Positions 56,195-64,000 of a stretch of DNA of 64,000 bases are shown here, in pieces. Under the pieces are notes generated by a model, which did not search any database, was not told the DNA's origin, and saw only the letters and a program-made list of their open reading frames with translations. The stretch is taken from contig CANNCA010000009.1 of NCBI GenBank assembly GCA_947503005.1, positions 1 to 64,000 of the forward strand. Direction: 5' to 3'. Position 1 is the stretch's first letter. Each line of letters opens with the position of its first letter. The DNA is from an uncultured Flavobacteriaceae bacterium. GTDB taxonomy: Bacteria; Bacteroidota; Bacteroidia; Flavobacteriales; Flavobacteriaceae. The translations under genes were made by a program, and so were the position numbers.

Positions 56195-56920
56195 ATGAAA
56201 AAAATCATCACTTTAAGTTTAGTAGTAGCCTTCACGTTTTCCTGTTCTGCCCAATGGGGAAAACGAATCAAAGGAAATGGAAACAACGTAACTATAGATA
56301 GAAGCGTTGGCGAATATGATGCCATTGCATTGGCCGGTTGGTTCGATGTAGATTTGGTTGATGGCAAAGAGGGGGAACTTACCTTGGAAGGGGAATCAAA
56401 CCTGTTAGAATACATCAAAACCGAGGTCAAGGATGGTAAATTGGTTATCAAAGTTGAGAAAGGTGTCAACCTCAAACCTTCTTCTTGGGATGACGGCATT
56501 CGAATCACCGTGCCCGTAGAAACCATAAGCTCTTTAGCACTATCGGGATCTGGGGATATCGTTGGAAAAAAGACCATCAAAACAGATAAATTTAAAACGG
56601 CCATGTCAGGCTCAGGGGATATTACTATTTCCGTTGAGGCGAATATGGTAGATGCCTCCATGTCAGGTTCAGGTGATATTACCTTGAGTGGCAGCACCAA
56701 TGATTTTGAAGCTACTATATCAGGAAGTGGAGATATCAAGGCTTATGATCTAGAAGCGGATAACGTTGATGCTACGGTTTCTGGTTCTGCCGACATAAAG
56801 GTCACTGCGAACAAAATGCTCAAAGCAAGAGTATCCGGTTCAGGAGATATTAGCTATCGTGGAAATCCTGATAAAGTAGATACCAAGGCTTCTGGTTCAG
56901 GAGACATTTCGAAAGGATGA
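56195..56920 (+). CDS. Head-GIN domain surface protein (DUF2807)
   Basis: 241 residues. N-terminal export signal MKKIITLSLVVAFTFSCSAQ (a lipobox-like FSC is possible). The body has DAIALAGWFDVDLVDG and VETISSLALSGSGDI, then many GSGDI/SGSADI repeats, giving the right-handed beta-helix of the head-GIN family. It follows the DUF4097-like gene by 78 bases. Function is unknown; an outer-surface or periplasmic location is predicted. Confidence 0.88.
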   Translation: MKKIITLSLVVAFTFSCSAQWGKRIKGNGNNVTIDRSVGEYDAIALAGWFDVDLVDGKEGELTLEGESNLLEYIKTEVKDGKLVIKVEKGVNLKPSSWDDGIRITVPVETISSLALSGSGDIVGKKTIKTDKFKTAMSGSGDITISVEANMVDASMSGSGDITLSGSTNDFEATISGSGDIKAYDLEADNVDATVSGSADIKVTANKMLKARVSGSGDISYRGNPDKVDTKASGSGDISKG

Positions 56921-56949
56921 ATTACATCAAAAAACGAACAAAAACTCTA

Positions 56950-56975
56950 AAGCCTCTGATCATTCAGGGGCTTTT
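56950..56975. terminator. Bidirectional terminator between head-GIN and MFS genes
   Basis: AAGCCTCTG (56950-56958) pairs with CAGGGGCTT (56965-56973, one G-U), loop of six, followed by TTTT. The MFS stop codon lies in the loop. Confidence 0.8.
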
Positions 56976-58303
56976 ACATTCCTGGGTACCCTAAAAAGTA
57001 AAATTATGCCGATCAAAAAGAACAAAAACAGGAAGAGGATCGCGTAACGCATATTGTAATTTTCATCGACGATCGCAAACAAAATCATTCCGATGACGAT
57101 GCCTATTTTTTCCGCAACATCATAAAAACTAAAGTAGCTCGCCGTGTCTTCCGTTTCAGGTAAAAACTTTGAGTAGGTCGAGCGCGCCAGTGCCTGTACG
57201 CCTCCCATTACCAATCCGACAAAACCAGCGGCGATATAAAACTGTGTAGGTGTCTCCATAAAATACGCGTAAAAACACAAACACATCCAAATGGCGTTTA
57301 CTACTATTAACGTTCTTATATTCCCGAATTTATCGGAAGCTCTTGAAGTTAGCACCGCTCCTAAAATAGCTACTAACTGAATCACTAAGATACTTATGAT
57401 AAGGCCCGTTGTTTTCTCGCCATCGTCTGCCCACGCTATTTCCTTTTCACCAAAATAAACTGCAATCAGCATAATGGTTTGTACGGCCATACTAAAGACA
57501 AAGAACGCCTGTAGATATCTTTTTAACCGCAAATCTTGTTTTAGCTGTTTCCAAACTGCTTGTAATTCTTTGAAACCGTTTAATAAAACGTCCTTAGTGA
57601 CCTTATGACCGTTTGAAATTCCTTTAGGTAAGACCGCAAACGTATATTGACTGAACAAGGCCCACCAAATACCCACGGTAATGAAAGAAATTTTCATGGC
57701 CTCGAACTTCGCCAGGTTAAGGTCTTCTTGCGTAGTACCAATATCAAATCCGAACCATTCGGGTTTCATTACCATAGCGAGATTGAATAGAAGCAAGAGT
57801 ACACTACCTATGTATCCCATTGAAAAACCTTTAGCACTGATGCGATCTTGTTGCTCCTCAAAGGCAATATCAGGTAAATATGAATTGTAAAAAACTAAAC
57901 TTCCCCAATAACCCAACAAGCCCATAAAATAAAACAATAGACTAGTGTGAATATGATTCAAATCAAACCAATAAAGGCCTACACAACCAATGCTACCTAG
58001 GTAACAGAAGAATTTCATGAAATTCTTCTTGTTGCCTACATAATCTGCGATACCCGACAATATTGGAGAGGACACTGCTACCACTAAAAATGTAAAAGCG
58101 GTAATGATTTCGATGAGTACGGTAGGTTTCATTTCAAAACCAAATGCCGAGACCAGCTCATCTTCTGATGTGAACAAAGCAGAATAGAAAATGGGGAATA
58201 TGGAAGAGGCAATCGTTAGCGTATAAACAGAATTCGCCCAATCATAAAACGCCCAAGCATTCAATAATTTTTTACTTCCTTTAGCCGCTAAGGTTTTTGC
58301 CAT
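56960..58303 (-). CDS. MFS transporter, UMF1/Atg22-like
   Basis: About 447 residues from the ATG at 58301-58303 (MAKTLAAKGSKKLLNAWAFYDWANSVY); the nine residues upstream fall in a terminator. The opening AWAFYDWANSVYTLTI and the mid-chain GGVQALARSTYSKFLPE then FSFYDVAEKIG are hallmarks of the Atg22-like efflux branch. About twelve hydrophobic segments. In bacteria these proteins are putative amino-acid or drug exporters; the substrate is unknown. Confidence 0.9.
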   Translation of the reverse strand: MAKTLAAKGSKKLLNAWAFYDWANSVYTLTIASSIFPIFYSALFTSEDELVSAFGFEMKPTVLIEIITAFTFLVVAVSSPILSGIADYVGNKKNFMKFFCYLGSIGCVGLYWFDLNHIHTSLLFYFMGLLGYWGSLVFYNSYLPDIAFEEQQDRISAKGFSMGYIGSVLLLLFNLAMVMKPEWFGFDIGTTQEDLNLAKFEAMKISFITVGIWWALFSQYTFAVLPKGISNGHKVTKDVLLNGFKELQAVWKQLKQDLRLKRYLQAFFVFSMAVQTIMLIAVYFGEKEIAWADDGEKTTGLIISILVIQLVAILGAVLTSRASDKFGNIRTLIVVNAIWMCLCFYAYFMETPTQFYIAAGFVGLVMGGVQALARSTYSKFLPETEDTASYFSFYDVAEKIGIVIGMILFAIVDENYNMRYAILFLFLFFLIGIILLFRVPRNVKAPE

Positions 58304-58315
58304 ATTACAATAAAA

Positions 58316-58341
58316 AAAACCGTTCTTCAAGGAACGGTTTT
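58316..58341 (-). terminator. Terminator after the M48 peptidase gene
   Basis: AAAACCGTTC with GAACGGTTTT form a 10-bp stem and 6-base loop, followed by eight T on the minus strand. It separates the glgB-GH31-M48 run from the MFS gene. Confidence 0.88.
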
Positions 58342-58365
58342 AAATATACGATTATTACTTTGACT

Positions 58366-59175
58366 TCATTCAAAGGTAGTAACCCCGAACTTCTTGGCCT
58401 CTTGTTTGGCTATCGGTGCCCAAGCAGTCAAATTCTGTATTCTGGTATCATTTGATGGGTGCGTACTCATAAATTCCGGAGGCGCTTGACCCCCACTTTT
58501 AGCTTTCATACGTTTCCAAAGTTCAGCGGCCTCGGTTGGATCATATCCCGCAATAGCCATTATCTGTAGACCAATACGGTCAGCCTCGGTTTCATGACTA
58601 CGGCTAAACGGTAGCATAATACCTAAAGTGGATCCTAGACCGTATGCCTGATTGAACATATTTCGCTTTTTTGGATCTTGTATGGCAACATTGCCGGCCA
58701 CGGCACCAATTTGTTGTAACGTACCTGCACTCATACGTTGAGCCCCATGATCTGCCAAAGCATGCGCTACCTCATGGCCCATTACTACCGCAACACCTCT
58801 TTCCGTTTGTGTAATTGGCAGGATTCCGGTATAAAAAACGATTTTACCTCCCGGCATGCACCAGGCATTGACAGTTTCATCTTTTACCAAATTATATTCC
58901 CATTTGTAATCATTCAAATACCCTTGATAACCGTTAGCATTCAACCATCTTTCGGCAGCGGAGGCTATGCGTTGGCCTACCTTGGTAATCATACGTGATT
59001 CAGCAGTATTCTCAACGACCGCGTTTTCAGTCAAAAACTGGTCATATTGTGCAAAGGCCATCGGAAAAATTTGCTTATTCCCGTAAAAATTCAACATTTT
59101 TTTCCCTGTAAAAGGGTTCACCTTACAGGCGGTCACACCCAAAAATATGGCTATGATTAAGACTACTTTTTTCAT
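58366..59175 (-). CDS. M48 family metallopeptidase, lipoprotein
   Basis: 269 residues. The signal peptide ends in a lipobox (GVTAC), so the mature protein is membrane-anchored by Cys. Zinc motif HEVAH at 134-138 in VMGHEVAHALADH and a third ligand in SHETEADRIGLQIM. This is the M48C BepA/LoiP-like type of outer-membrane quality-control protease. It lies 40 bases downstream of the GH31 gene, with a terminator after it. Confidence 0.93.
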   Translation of the reverse strand: MKKVVLIIAIFLGVTACKVNPFTGKKMLNFYGNKQIFPMAFAQYDQFLTENAVVENTAESRMITKVGQRIASAAERWLNANGYQGYLNDYKWEYNLVKDETVNAWCMPGGKIVFYTGILPITQTERGVAVVMGHEVAHALADHGAQRMSAGTLQQIGAVAGNVAIQDPKKRNMFNQAYGLGSTLGIMLPFSRSHETEADRIGLQIMAIAGYDPTEAAELWKRMKAKSGGQAPPEFMSTHPSNDTRIQNLTAWAPIAKQEAKKFGVTTFE

Positions 59176-59214
59176 TGTTTACTAGTGTTTAGTTTGATGT
59201 AAAATACGAAAAAA

Positions 59215-61614
59215 TTATTTTCCAGTAATGTGCAAAGTTGTAAAGTCTTTGCTCACCTCAATAGAATCATTACCATTTCGTTTTAAATCTTTTAAATTCA
59301 CTTTTTCATTATCAATCACTATGCCATCTATTTCGAAAGGCAAACCGTGAAACTTGAATTCAAAAGTTTTATACGAAGTGATAAAGGTTCCGTCTTTGTA
59401 TTGTTGTATACTCAATTGTTTTGGTTTACCAACCAATTTGAACTTCCGAAGACTATACCGTCCTTTGGTATAGTCATAGCCGTCTTCACCATCTTCGTAT
59501 ACCGTTGAATTCTCCACTCCTTCTTTAAAATAAACTTCAAGAATCAGCTTATCGATTTCTTTTTCTCCTACATACTGTTGAACTGGATATTTTGGGATGA
59601 TGGCTCCCTCCTTAATGAATAAGGGGATACTATCTATATCCGCTGCAACCCATTTTTCTTTACCGCCTTCAGAAATTTCATCGGTCCAGTAATTGTACCA
59701 TCTTCCCCTAGGAATATACATTCTTCTTCCTTGAGCATTGGGTTCTTGTATCGGACAGACCAAAATCTGATCCCCGAACATAAACTCATCCGTTCTAAAA
59801 TGGGTTTGCGGGTCTTCTTGATCCAACATGACCAACGATTTCAACATGGCTATTCCGTCCTTTGAATACTCATAGAACAGGGTATAGAGGTATGGAAGCA
59901 ACTGATAACGTAGTTCAATAAACTTTCGGACAATATCGGTAACATCACTATCAAAAGACCAAGGTTCTTGGTCTCCATGATCACCACTCGAGTGAACACG
60001 GCAAAATGGATGGAAAATACCCAATTGTATCCATCTCGCAAAAAGTTCACCATTAGGTTGTTCTGCAAATCCTCCAATATCAGAACCGACAAAGGAATAG
60101 CCGCTCATACTCATACGTTGCATTTGCACGTTGGCAAGCCATAAATGTTCCCATGTAGCTACATTGTCTCCAGTCCAAGTGCACGCGTAACGCTGTGTAC
60201 CAGCATAAGCAGCCCGAGTTATTACAAAAGGTCTTTTTGGGTATGTGTGTTTTTTGACACCTGCATAGGTAGCCCTGACCATTTGCATACCGTAAACGTT
60301 ATGTGCTTTTCGATGTGTACAGGGGTTACCTTCATAGTTGTGGCGAGTGTCCAAGGGAGCAGTTTTGGAAGGTACCTCCATGACCGCCGGTTCGTTCATA
60401 TCATTCCAAACGGCATGAACACCAATTTCAGCCATAAATTCCTTATATAATTCGGCCCACCAAGCCCGGACTTCTGGATTGGTAAAATCAGGGAAATGAC
60501 ATTCGCCGGGCCATACCTTGCCATGCATATAAGGCCCATCTCCGCGTTTACAGAAATAATCATTTGCCATGGCTTCTTGGTACACCCAATAATCACGATC
60601 TATTTTTATACCCGGGTCGATCATCACTACTGTTTTGAAGCCATCTGCCTCCAATTCGCTTATCATTCGTTTTGGATCGGGAAAATGCTGCTTGTCCCAC
60701 GTGAAGCAACGAAAACCGTCCATATAATCAATATCTAGATATATAGCATCACAAGGTATTTTCAAATCTCGGAACTTTTTGGCAATTTTCTTTACATTAC
60801 TTTCAGGGTAATAGCTCCATTTTGATTGTTGAAACCCTAGGGCCCACAAAGGTGGTAGCTCAGGTTTACCGGTTAGATCGGTATACAAGCGCACTACTTT
60901 TGACATTTCAGGACCGTAAATGAAATAGTAGTTCATCTCACCCCCATCAGCCCAAAAACTTGTTGTATTTCGCCGCTCATGGGCGAAATCAAAATGAGTT
61001 TTAAAAGTATTGTCGAAAAAGATTCCATACGCCTTTCCGTTCGTAAGCCCTACGTAAAAGGGAATGGCTTTGTACAAAGGGTCCATATCCTTACCATAGG
61101 CATAAGAATCGGTTACCCAGTTCTCAACACGCTTGCCTTTTAAATTCGTATGTGTAGCTTTATCGCCCAAACCGTAAAAACTTTCACCTGTCTGTGTGAT
61201 TTTGCTCATTTTAACGGTATTGCCTCCGTATTCGTAGTTTTCTTCCCAATGAAAACCAATTTCATCTTCATTGATAATATTTCCATCAGGGTCCGAAATC
61301 TGAACACGCATAGTCTTTTTATCAATCAACACTTTCATTCGAATGGTCTCCACCAAGTATTCCGTTTTGGTTTCCGAGACATCAAGACGGTCGTATCCTC
61401 TTAATCCGTCTTTCGAGATTGCATAGGAAAAATCCGGTTCAAAAGTATACTCGGTGGCATACCTGAAACGCAGGGCGCTATTGCGTAGTACGGTTAGTTG
61501 AAGTATTACACCGTTCTTGCTTGTAAAATAAAGTTTATCAACGTCTTGTTTGAAATCGACTATTTCATCAGGATAAAGATTGCCCTTATATTCTAATTCT
61601 GTATTTGTTATCAT
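59215..61614 (-). CDS. GH31 alpha-glucosidase family protein
   Basis: 799 residues of glycoside hydrolase family 31. The catalytic nucleophile is Asp405 in WNDMNEP, and the probable acid/base is Asp483 in TWTGDN. SWA domain MIDPGI, IYLDIDYMDGFRCFTWD and FVGSDIGGF complete the core. The N-terminus has no export signal, so it is probably cytoplasmic. Coupled to glgB upstream, it may act on maltooligosaccharides or glycogen-derived chains; specificity cannot be fixed from sequence alone. Confidence 0.94.
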   Translation of the reverse strand: MITNTELEYKGNLYPDEIVDFKQDVDKLYFTSKNGVILQLTVLRNSALRFRYATEYTFEPDFSYAISKDGLRGYDRLDVSETKTEYLVETIRMKVLIDKKTMRVQISDPDGNIINEDEIGFHWEENYEYGGNTVKMSKITQTGESFYGLGDKATHTNLKGKRVENWVTDSYAYGKDMDPLYKAIPFYVGLTNGKAYGIFFDNTFKTHFDFAHERRNTTSFWADGGEMNYYFIYGPEMSKVVRLYTDLTGKPELPPLWALGFQQSKWSYYPESNVKKIAKKFRDLKIPCDAIYLDIDYMDGFRCFTWDKQHFPDPKRMISELEADGFKTVVMIDPGIKIDRDYWVYQEAMANDYFCKRGDGPYMHGKVWPGECHFPDFTNPEVRAWWAELYKEFMAEIGVHAVWNDMNEPAVMEVPSKTAPLDTRHNYEGNPCTHRKAHNVYGMQMVRATYAGVKKHTYPKRPFVITRAAYAGTQRYACTWTGDNVATWEHLWLANVQMQRMSMSGYSFVGSDIGGFAEQPNGELFARWIQLGIFHPFCRVHSSGDHGDQEPWSFDSDVTDIVRKFIELRYQLLPYLYTLFYEYSKDGIAMLKSLVMLDQEDPQTHFRTDEFMFGDQILVCPIQEPNAQGRRMYIPRGRWYNYWTDEISEGGKEKWVAADIDSIPLFIKEGAIIPKYPVQQYVGEKEIDKLILEVYFKEGVENSTVYEDGEDGYDYTKGRYSLRKFKLVGKPKQLSIQQYKDGTFITSYKTFEFKFHGLPFEIDGIVIDNEKVNLKDLKRNGNDSIEVSKDFTTLHITGK

Positions 61615-61713
61615 TGTAGGTCTTTAATAAGCCGACAAAAAAAACACTTTAACTTCTAAAAAAGAAATTCAAGCCGATTCAATCGCCAACTATTACATTT
61701 TAATCGCTAAAAG

Positions 61714-63612
61714 TTATTGAAAAATCACAATACTCAGAGGAGGAATGCTCATTACCACGGATTTATCATAACCATGCCACGCCTTTTTAGAAAGTTTTGA
61801 GATTTCAATAGGCATTCCTGAACCTCCATATTTTTTGGCATCGCTATTAAAAAGTTCTTTAACTAAACCGGATTTCTTAGGAAGCCCAATACGATAATTC
61901 TCGCGCGGAACAGGGGTTAAATTCAATACTACGTAAATATCATTTTTTGTGTCATGGCCCTTTCGGATATAGGTTAATACTGAATTTTCGTGATCTCCGT
62001 AATCGATCCACTGAAAACCTTCAGGACTGAATTGTTTTTCATACAAAGCGGGGTGCGCTTTGTAAAAAGTATTCAAGTCCTTGACCATTTGTTGAATACC
62101 AGAATGTACTTCATATTGTAGCAAATGCCAGTCAAGACTGTGTTGAAAATTCCATTCAGAAGTTTGACCAAACTCGCCACCCATAAATATCAAATTGGTG
62201 CCAGGATGTGTATACATGTAACCAAAGAGCAATCTTAAGTTCGCAAACTGTTGCCATTCATCACCTGGCATTCTGTAAACCAATGACTGTTTTCCATAGA
62301 CTACTTCATCATGTGAAAAAGGCAACATGAAGTTTTCTGTAAAGGCGTAAGTCATACTGAACGTTAGATCATTCTGGTGATGTTTTCGGTATATGGGTTC
62401 TTTTTTAAAATACTCTAAAGTGTCGTGCATCCATCCCATCATCCATTTCATTCCGAAACCTAGTCCACCCATGTTTACGGGTTTTGAAACACCGGTAAAA
62501 GCAGTAGATTCTTCAGCGATCATCTGAACCCCTTCAAAATCCTTATAAACAGTTTGATTGAGTTCCCTAATGAAAGATATGGCATCAAGGTTTTCATTAT
62601 TTCCGAATTCATTGGGCTCCCATTCGCCGTCTTCTCGAGAATAATCCAAATATAGCATAGATGCCACTGCGTCAACACGAAGTCCATCTACATGAAACTG
62701 GTCAAGCCAAAAAAGAGCATTACTAATCAAGAAAGCCCGCACTTCATTACGCCCATAATTGAATATCAAACTTTTCCAATCGGGGTGGTAGCCTTTTCTT
62801 CTGTCAGGGTGTTCAAATAGGTGAGATCCGTCAAAAAATCCAAGTCCGTGTGCATCTTCAGGGAAATGTGATGGTACCCAATCCAAAATCACTCCGATGT
62901 CATTTTGATGTAAGGTATCGACCAACAATTTAAACCCTTCAGGCTCTCCAAAACGAGATGTTGGAGCAAAATAACCGGTTAATTGATAACCCCATGATGG
63001 ATCATAAGGGTATTCCATAATAGGCATGAATTCTACATGTGTAAAACCCATTTCCTTGACATATTCGGTCAAATCCTTAGCTAAATCTGCATACGATAAA
63101 AACTCGTTTCCATTTTTCTTCTTCCAGGAACCTAAATGCACCTCATATACGGAGTAAGGTCTGTCAAGTCCGTTTTTATCGGCTCTATAACCCATCCATT
63201 CTTTATCTTTCCATTTATAATCGGCTTCCCAAATTATCGAGGCGGTTTTAGGGGGGTGTTCACAATACCGGGCAAAAGGGTCTGCTTTTTCAGTAACGAC
63301 ACCATGATTATTGGAGTGTATCTTATATTTATAAATCTCACCATGCCCAATTCCGGGAATAAAGCCTTCCCAAATTCCACTAGAATCCCATCGAACATTC
63401 AATAGGTGGGTATGGTCGTCCCAAGCGTTGAAATTGCCAACAACAGAAACGGTACGCGCCGTTGGGGCCCAAACTGCAAAATAGGTGCCCTTAATCCCGT
63501 CCACCTCCATTGGATGTGAACCTAATTTATCATATAGCCGAAAATGCTTTCCAGATTTAAATAAATTAATATCAAAATCAGAAAATAAGCTATGTACAAT
63601 TACTTTGGTCAT
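61714..63612 (-). CDS. glgB: 1,4-alpha-glucan branching enzyme
   Basis: 632 residues, GH13 family: an N-terminal CBM48 (GTYFAVWAPTARTVSVVGNFN), then the barrel with DWVPSHFP, nucleophile Asp314 in GLRVDAVASMLY, acid/base Glu367 in MIAEESTAF and FSHDEVVYGK. It forms alpha-1,6 branches in glycogen. The N-terminal N1 domain of longer GlgB proteins is absent. A -7 box lies just upstream. It heads the glgB-GH31-M48 run. Confidence 0.96.
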   Translation of the reverse strand: MTKVIVHSLFSDFDINLFKSGKHFRLYDKLGSHPMEVDGIKGTYFAVWAPTARTVSVVGNFNAWDDHTHLLNVRWDSSGIWEGFIPGIGHGEIYKYKIHSNNHGVVTEKADPFARYCEHPPKTASIIWEADYKWKDKEWMGYRADKNGLDRPYSVYEVHLGSWKKKNGNEFLSYADLAKDLTEYVKEMGFTHVEFMPIMEYPYDPSWGYQLTGYFAPTSRFGEPEGFKLLVDTLHQNDIGVILDWVPSHFPEDAHGLGFFDGSHLFEHPDRRKGYHPDWKSLIFNYGRNEVRAFLISNALFWLDQFHVDGLRVDAVASMLYLDYSREDGEWEPNEFGNNENLDAISFIRELNQTVYKDFEGVQMIAEESTAFTGVSKPVNMGGLGFGMKWMMGWMHDTLEYFKKEPIYRKHHQNDLTFSMTYAFTENFMLPFSHDEVVYGKQSLVYRMPGDEWQQFANLRLLFGYMYTHPGTNLIFMGGEFGQTSEWNFQHSLDWHLLQYEVHSGIQQMVKDLNTFYKAHPALYEKQFSPEGFQWIDYGDHENSVLTYIRKGHDTKNDIYVVLNLTPVPRENYRIGLPKKSGLVKELFNSDAKKYGGSGMPIEISKLSKKAWHGYDKSVVMSIPPLSIVIFQ

Positions 63613-63631
63613 ATAGTTGATAATTAGGGTG

Positions 63632-63639
63632 CAAAACTA
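63632..63639 (-). promoter_or_regulatory. -7 box of glgB
   Basis: The minus strand reads TAGTTTTG, an exact TAnnTTTG match, 19 bases before the ATG. Confidence 0.55.
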
Positions 63640-63783
63640 ACGAACTTGCTCGAAATATAAGAAAAAACACGTGCATACTTTACCATTAGATGATTTACTT
63701 TTATACTATTCAAAAAAAGTGGAACGCTTTTTGAAACAAGAGATTATGATAAAAAAATCAAACAATTATTTAAAAAATAAATT

Positions 63784-64000
63784 ATGAAAAAATTAAGTCT
63801 AGTTTTCGGAGCTTTTTTAACCCTATTTTTAGTGTCATGCGAAGGCCCAATAGGCCCTCCCGGGTTCGACGGGCTTGATGGTCGTGATGGACAAGATGGT
63901 GAAGACGGTATCAACATTCTTGGAACCGTCATAGATATTGAAGGAACGTTCAATCTTGATAATGACTACACCATAGGCTATGAATTTCCGAATACGGTCG
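63784..64000 (+). CDS. Collagen-like lipoprotein, 5' part only
   Basis: Begins at ATG 63784 and runs off the right edge (72 codons seen). Signal peptide MKKLSLVFGAFLTLFLVSC ends in a lipobox cysteine, immediately followed by Gly-X-Y triplets (GPIGPPGFDGLDGRDGQDG). Then comes INILGTVIDIEGTF, the start of a globular part. Surface-exposed lipoprotein with a short collagen-like stalk; function unknown. Confidence 0.8.
   Translation, partial: MKKLSLVFGAFLTLFLVSCEGPIGPPGFDGLDGRDGQDGEDGINILGTVIDIEGTFNLDNDYTIGYEFPNTV

Overview
The window reads as chromosome from a marine-type Bacteroidetes, most likely a Flavobacteriaceae member of the Maribacter/Zobellia kind (genus is inference). Supporting this are two complete type IX secretion (T9SS) sorting domains and a third probable one, Bacteroidetes -7 promoter boxes (TAnnTTTG), BspA-type 26-residue surface repeats, a DnaX without its zinc cysteines, DUF3822, DUF4126 and head-GIN proteins, and a low-GC background broken by GC-rich patches. 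No tRNA, rRNA operon, insertion sequence, prophage or CRISPR array was seen.

Bases 1-28210 (all minus strand) hold four very large secreted mosaic proteins. The first (cut by the left edge) joins leucine-rich repeats to a serine hydrolase with a visible Ser-Asp-His triad. The second (3361 aa) begins with a leishmanolysin-like zinc peptidase, followed by a seven-repeat propeller, HYR, PKD, BspA and MopE modules. The third (3132 aa) is a seven-repeat propeller followed by six PKD-BspA units. The fourth (1148 aa) carries a lamin-tail domain, HYR domains and an unnamed duplicated module. The first three share seven DNRLRE/CBM96-like domains, and parts of these are GC-rich and nearly identical between genes, pointing to recent module exchange. 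A small secreted protein (28445-28948) closes the region.

Bases 28945-34261 (minus) hold an envelope-biosynthesis group: PlsC-like acyltransferase, KdnB (Kdo 8-oxidase), a HAD phosphatase and KdsB (CMP-Kdo synthetase), suggesting 8-amino-Kdo lipopolysaccharide. A DUF4126 membrane protein and a RecD/Pif1-like helicase follow. Bases 34364-37106 (plus) carry a pseudopilin-like protein, DUF3822, RsmD and an FkbM methyltransferase. RNase P RNA (rnpB, minus) sits at 37133-37500, followed by dnaX, a TMEM220 protein and miaE.

Bases 40532-50964 are mostly housekeeping: ppk1 with a SixA-like phosphatase, pdxH, an SRPBCC protein, a five-gene run pyrR-pyrB-hypothetical-DUF3291-rnz, rpsA with a structured leader, a BON/LysM protein and cmk. 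lon (51080-53530) is divergent from a sigma factor/anti-sigma-like pair that continues into two beta-solenoid surface proteins (DUF4097-like and head-GIN), a plausible envelope-stress module. The right end holds an MFS transporter, an M48 lipoprotein peptidase, a GH31 alpha-glucosidase, the glycogen branching enzyme GlgB, and the start of a collagen-like lipoprotein cut by the right edge.
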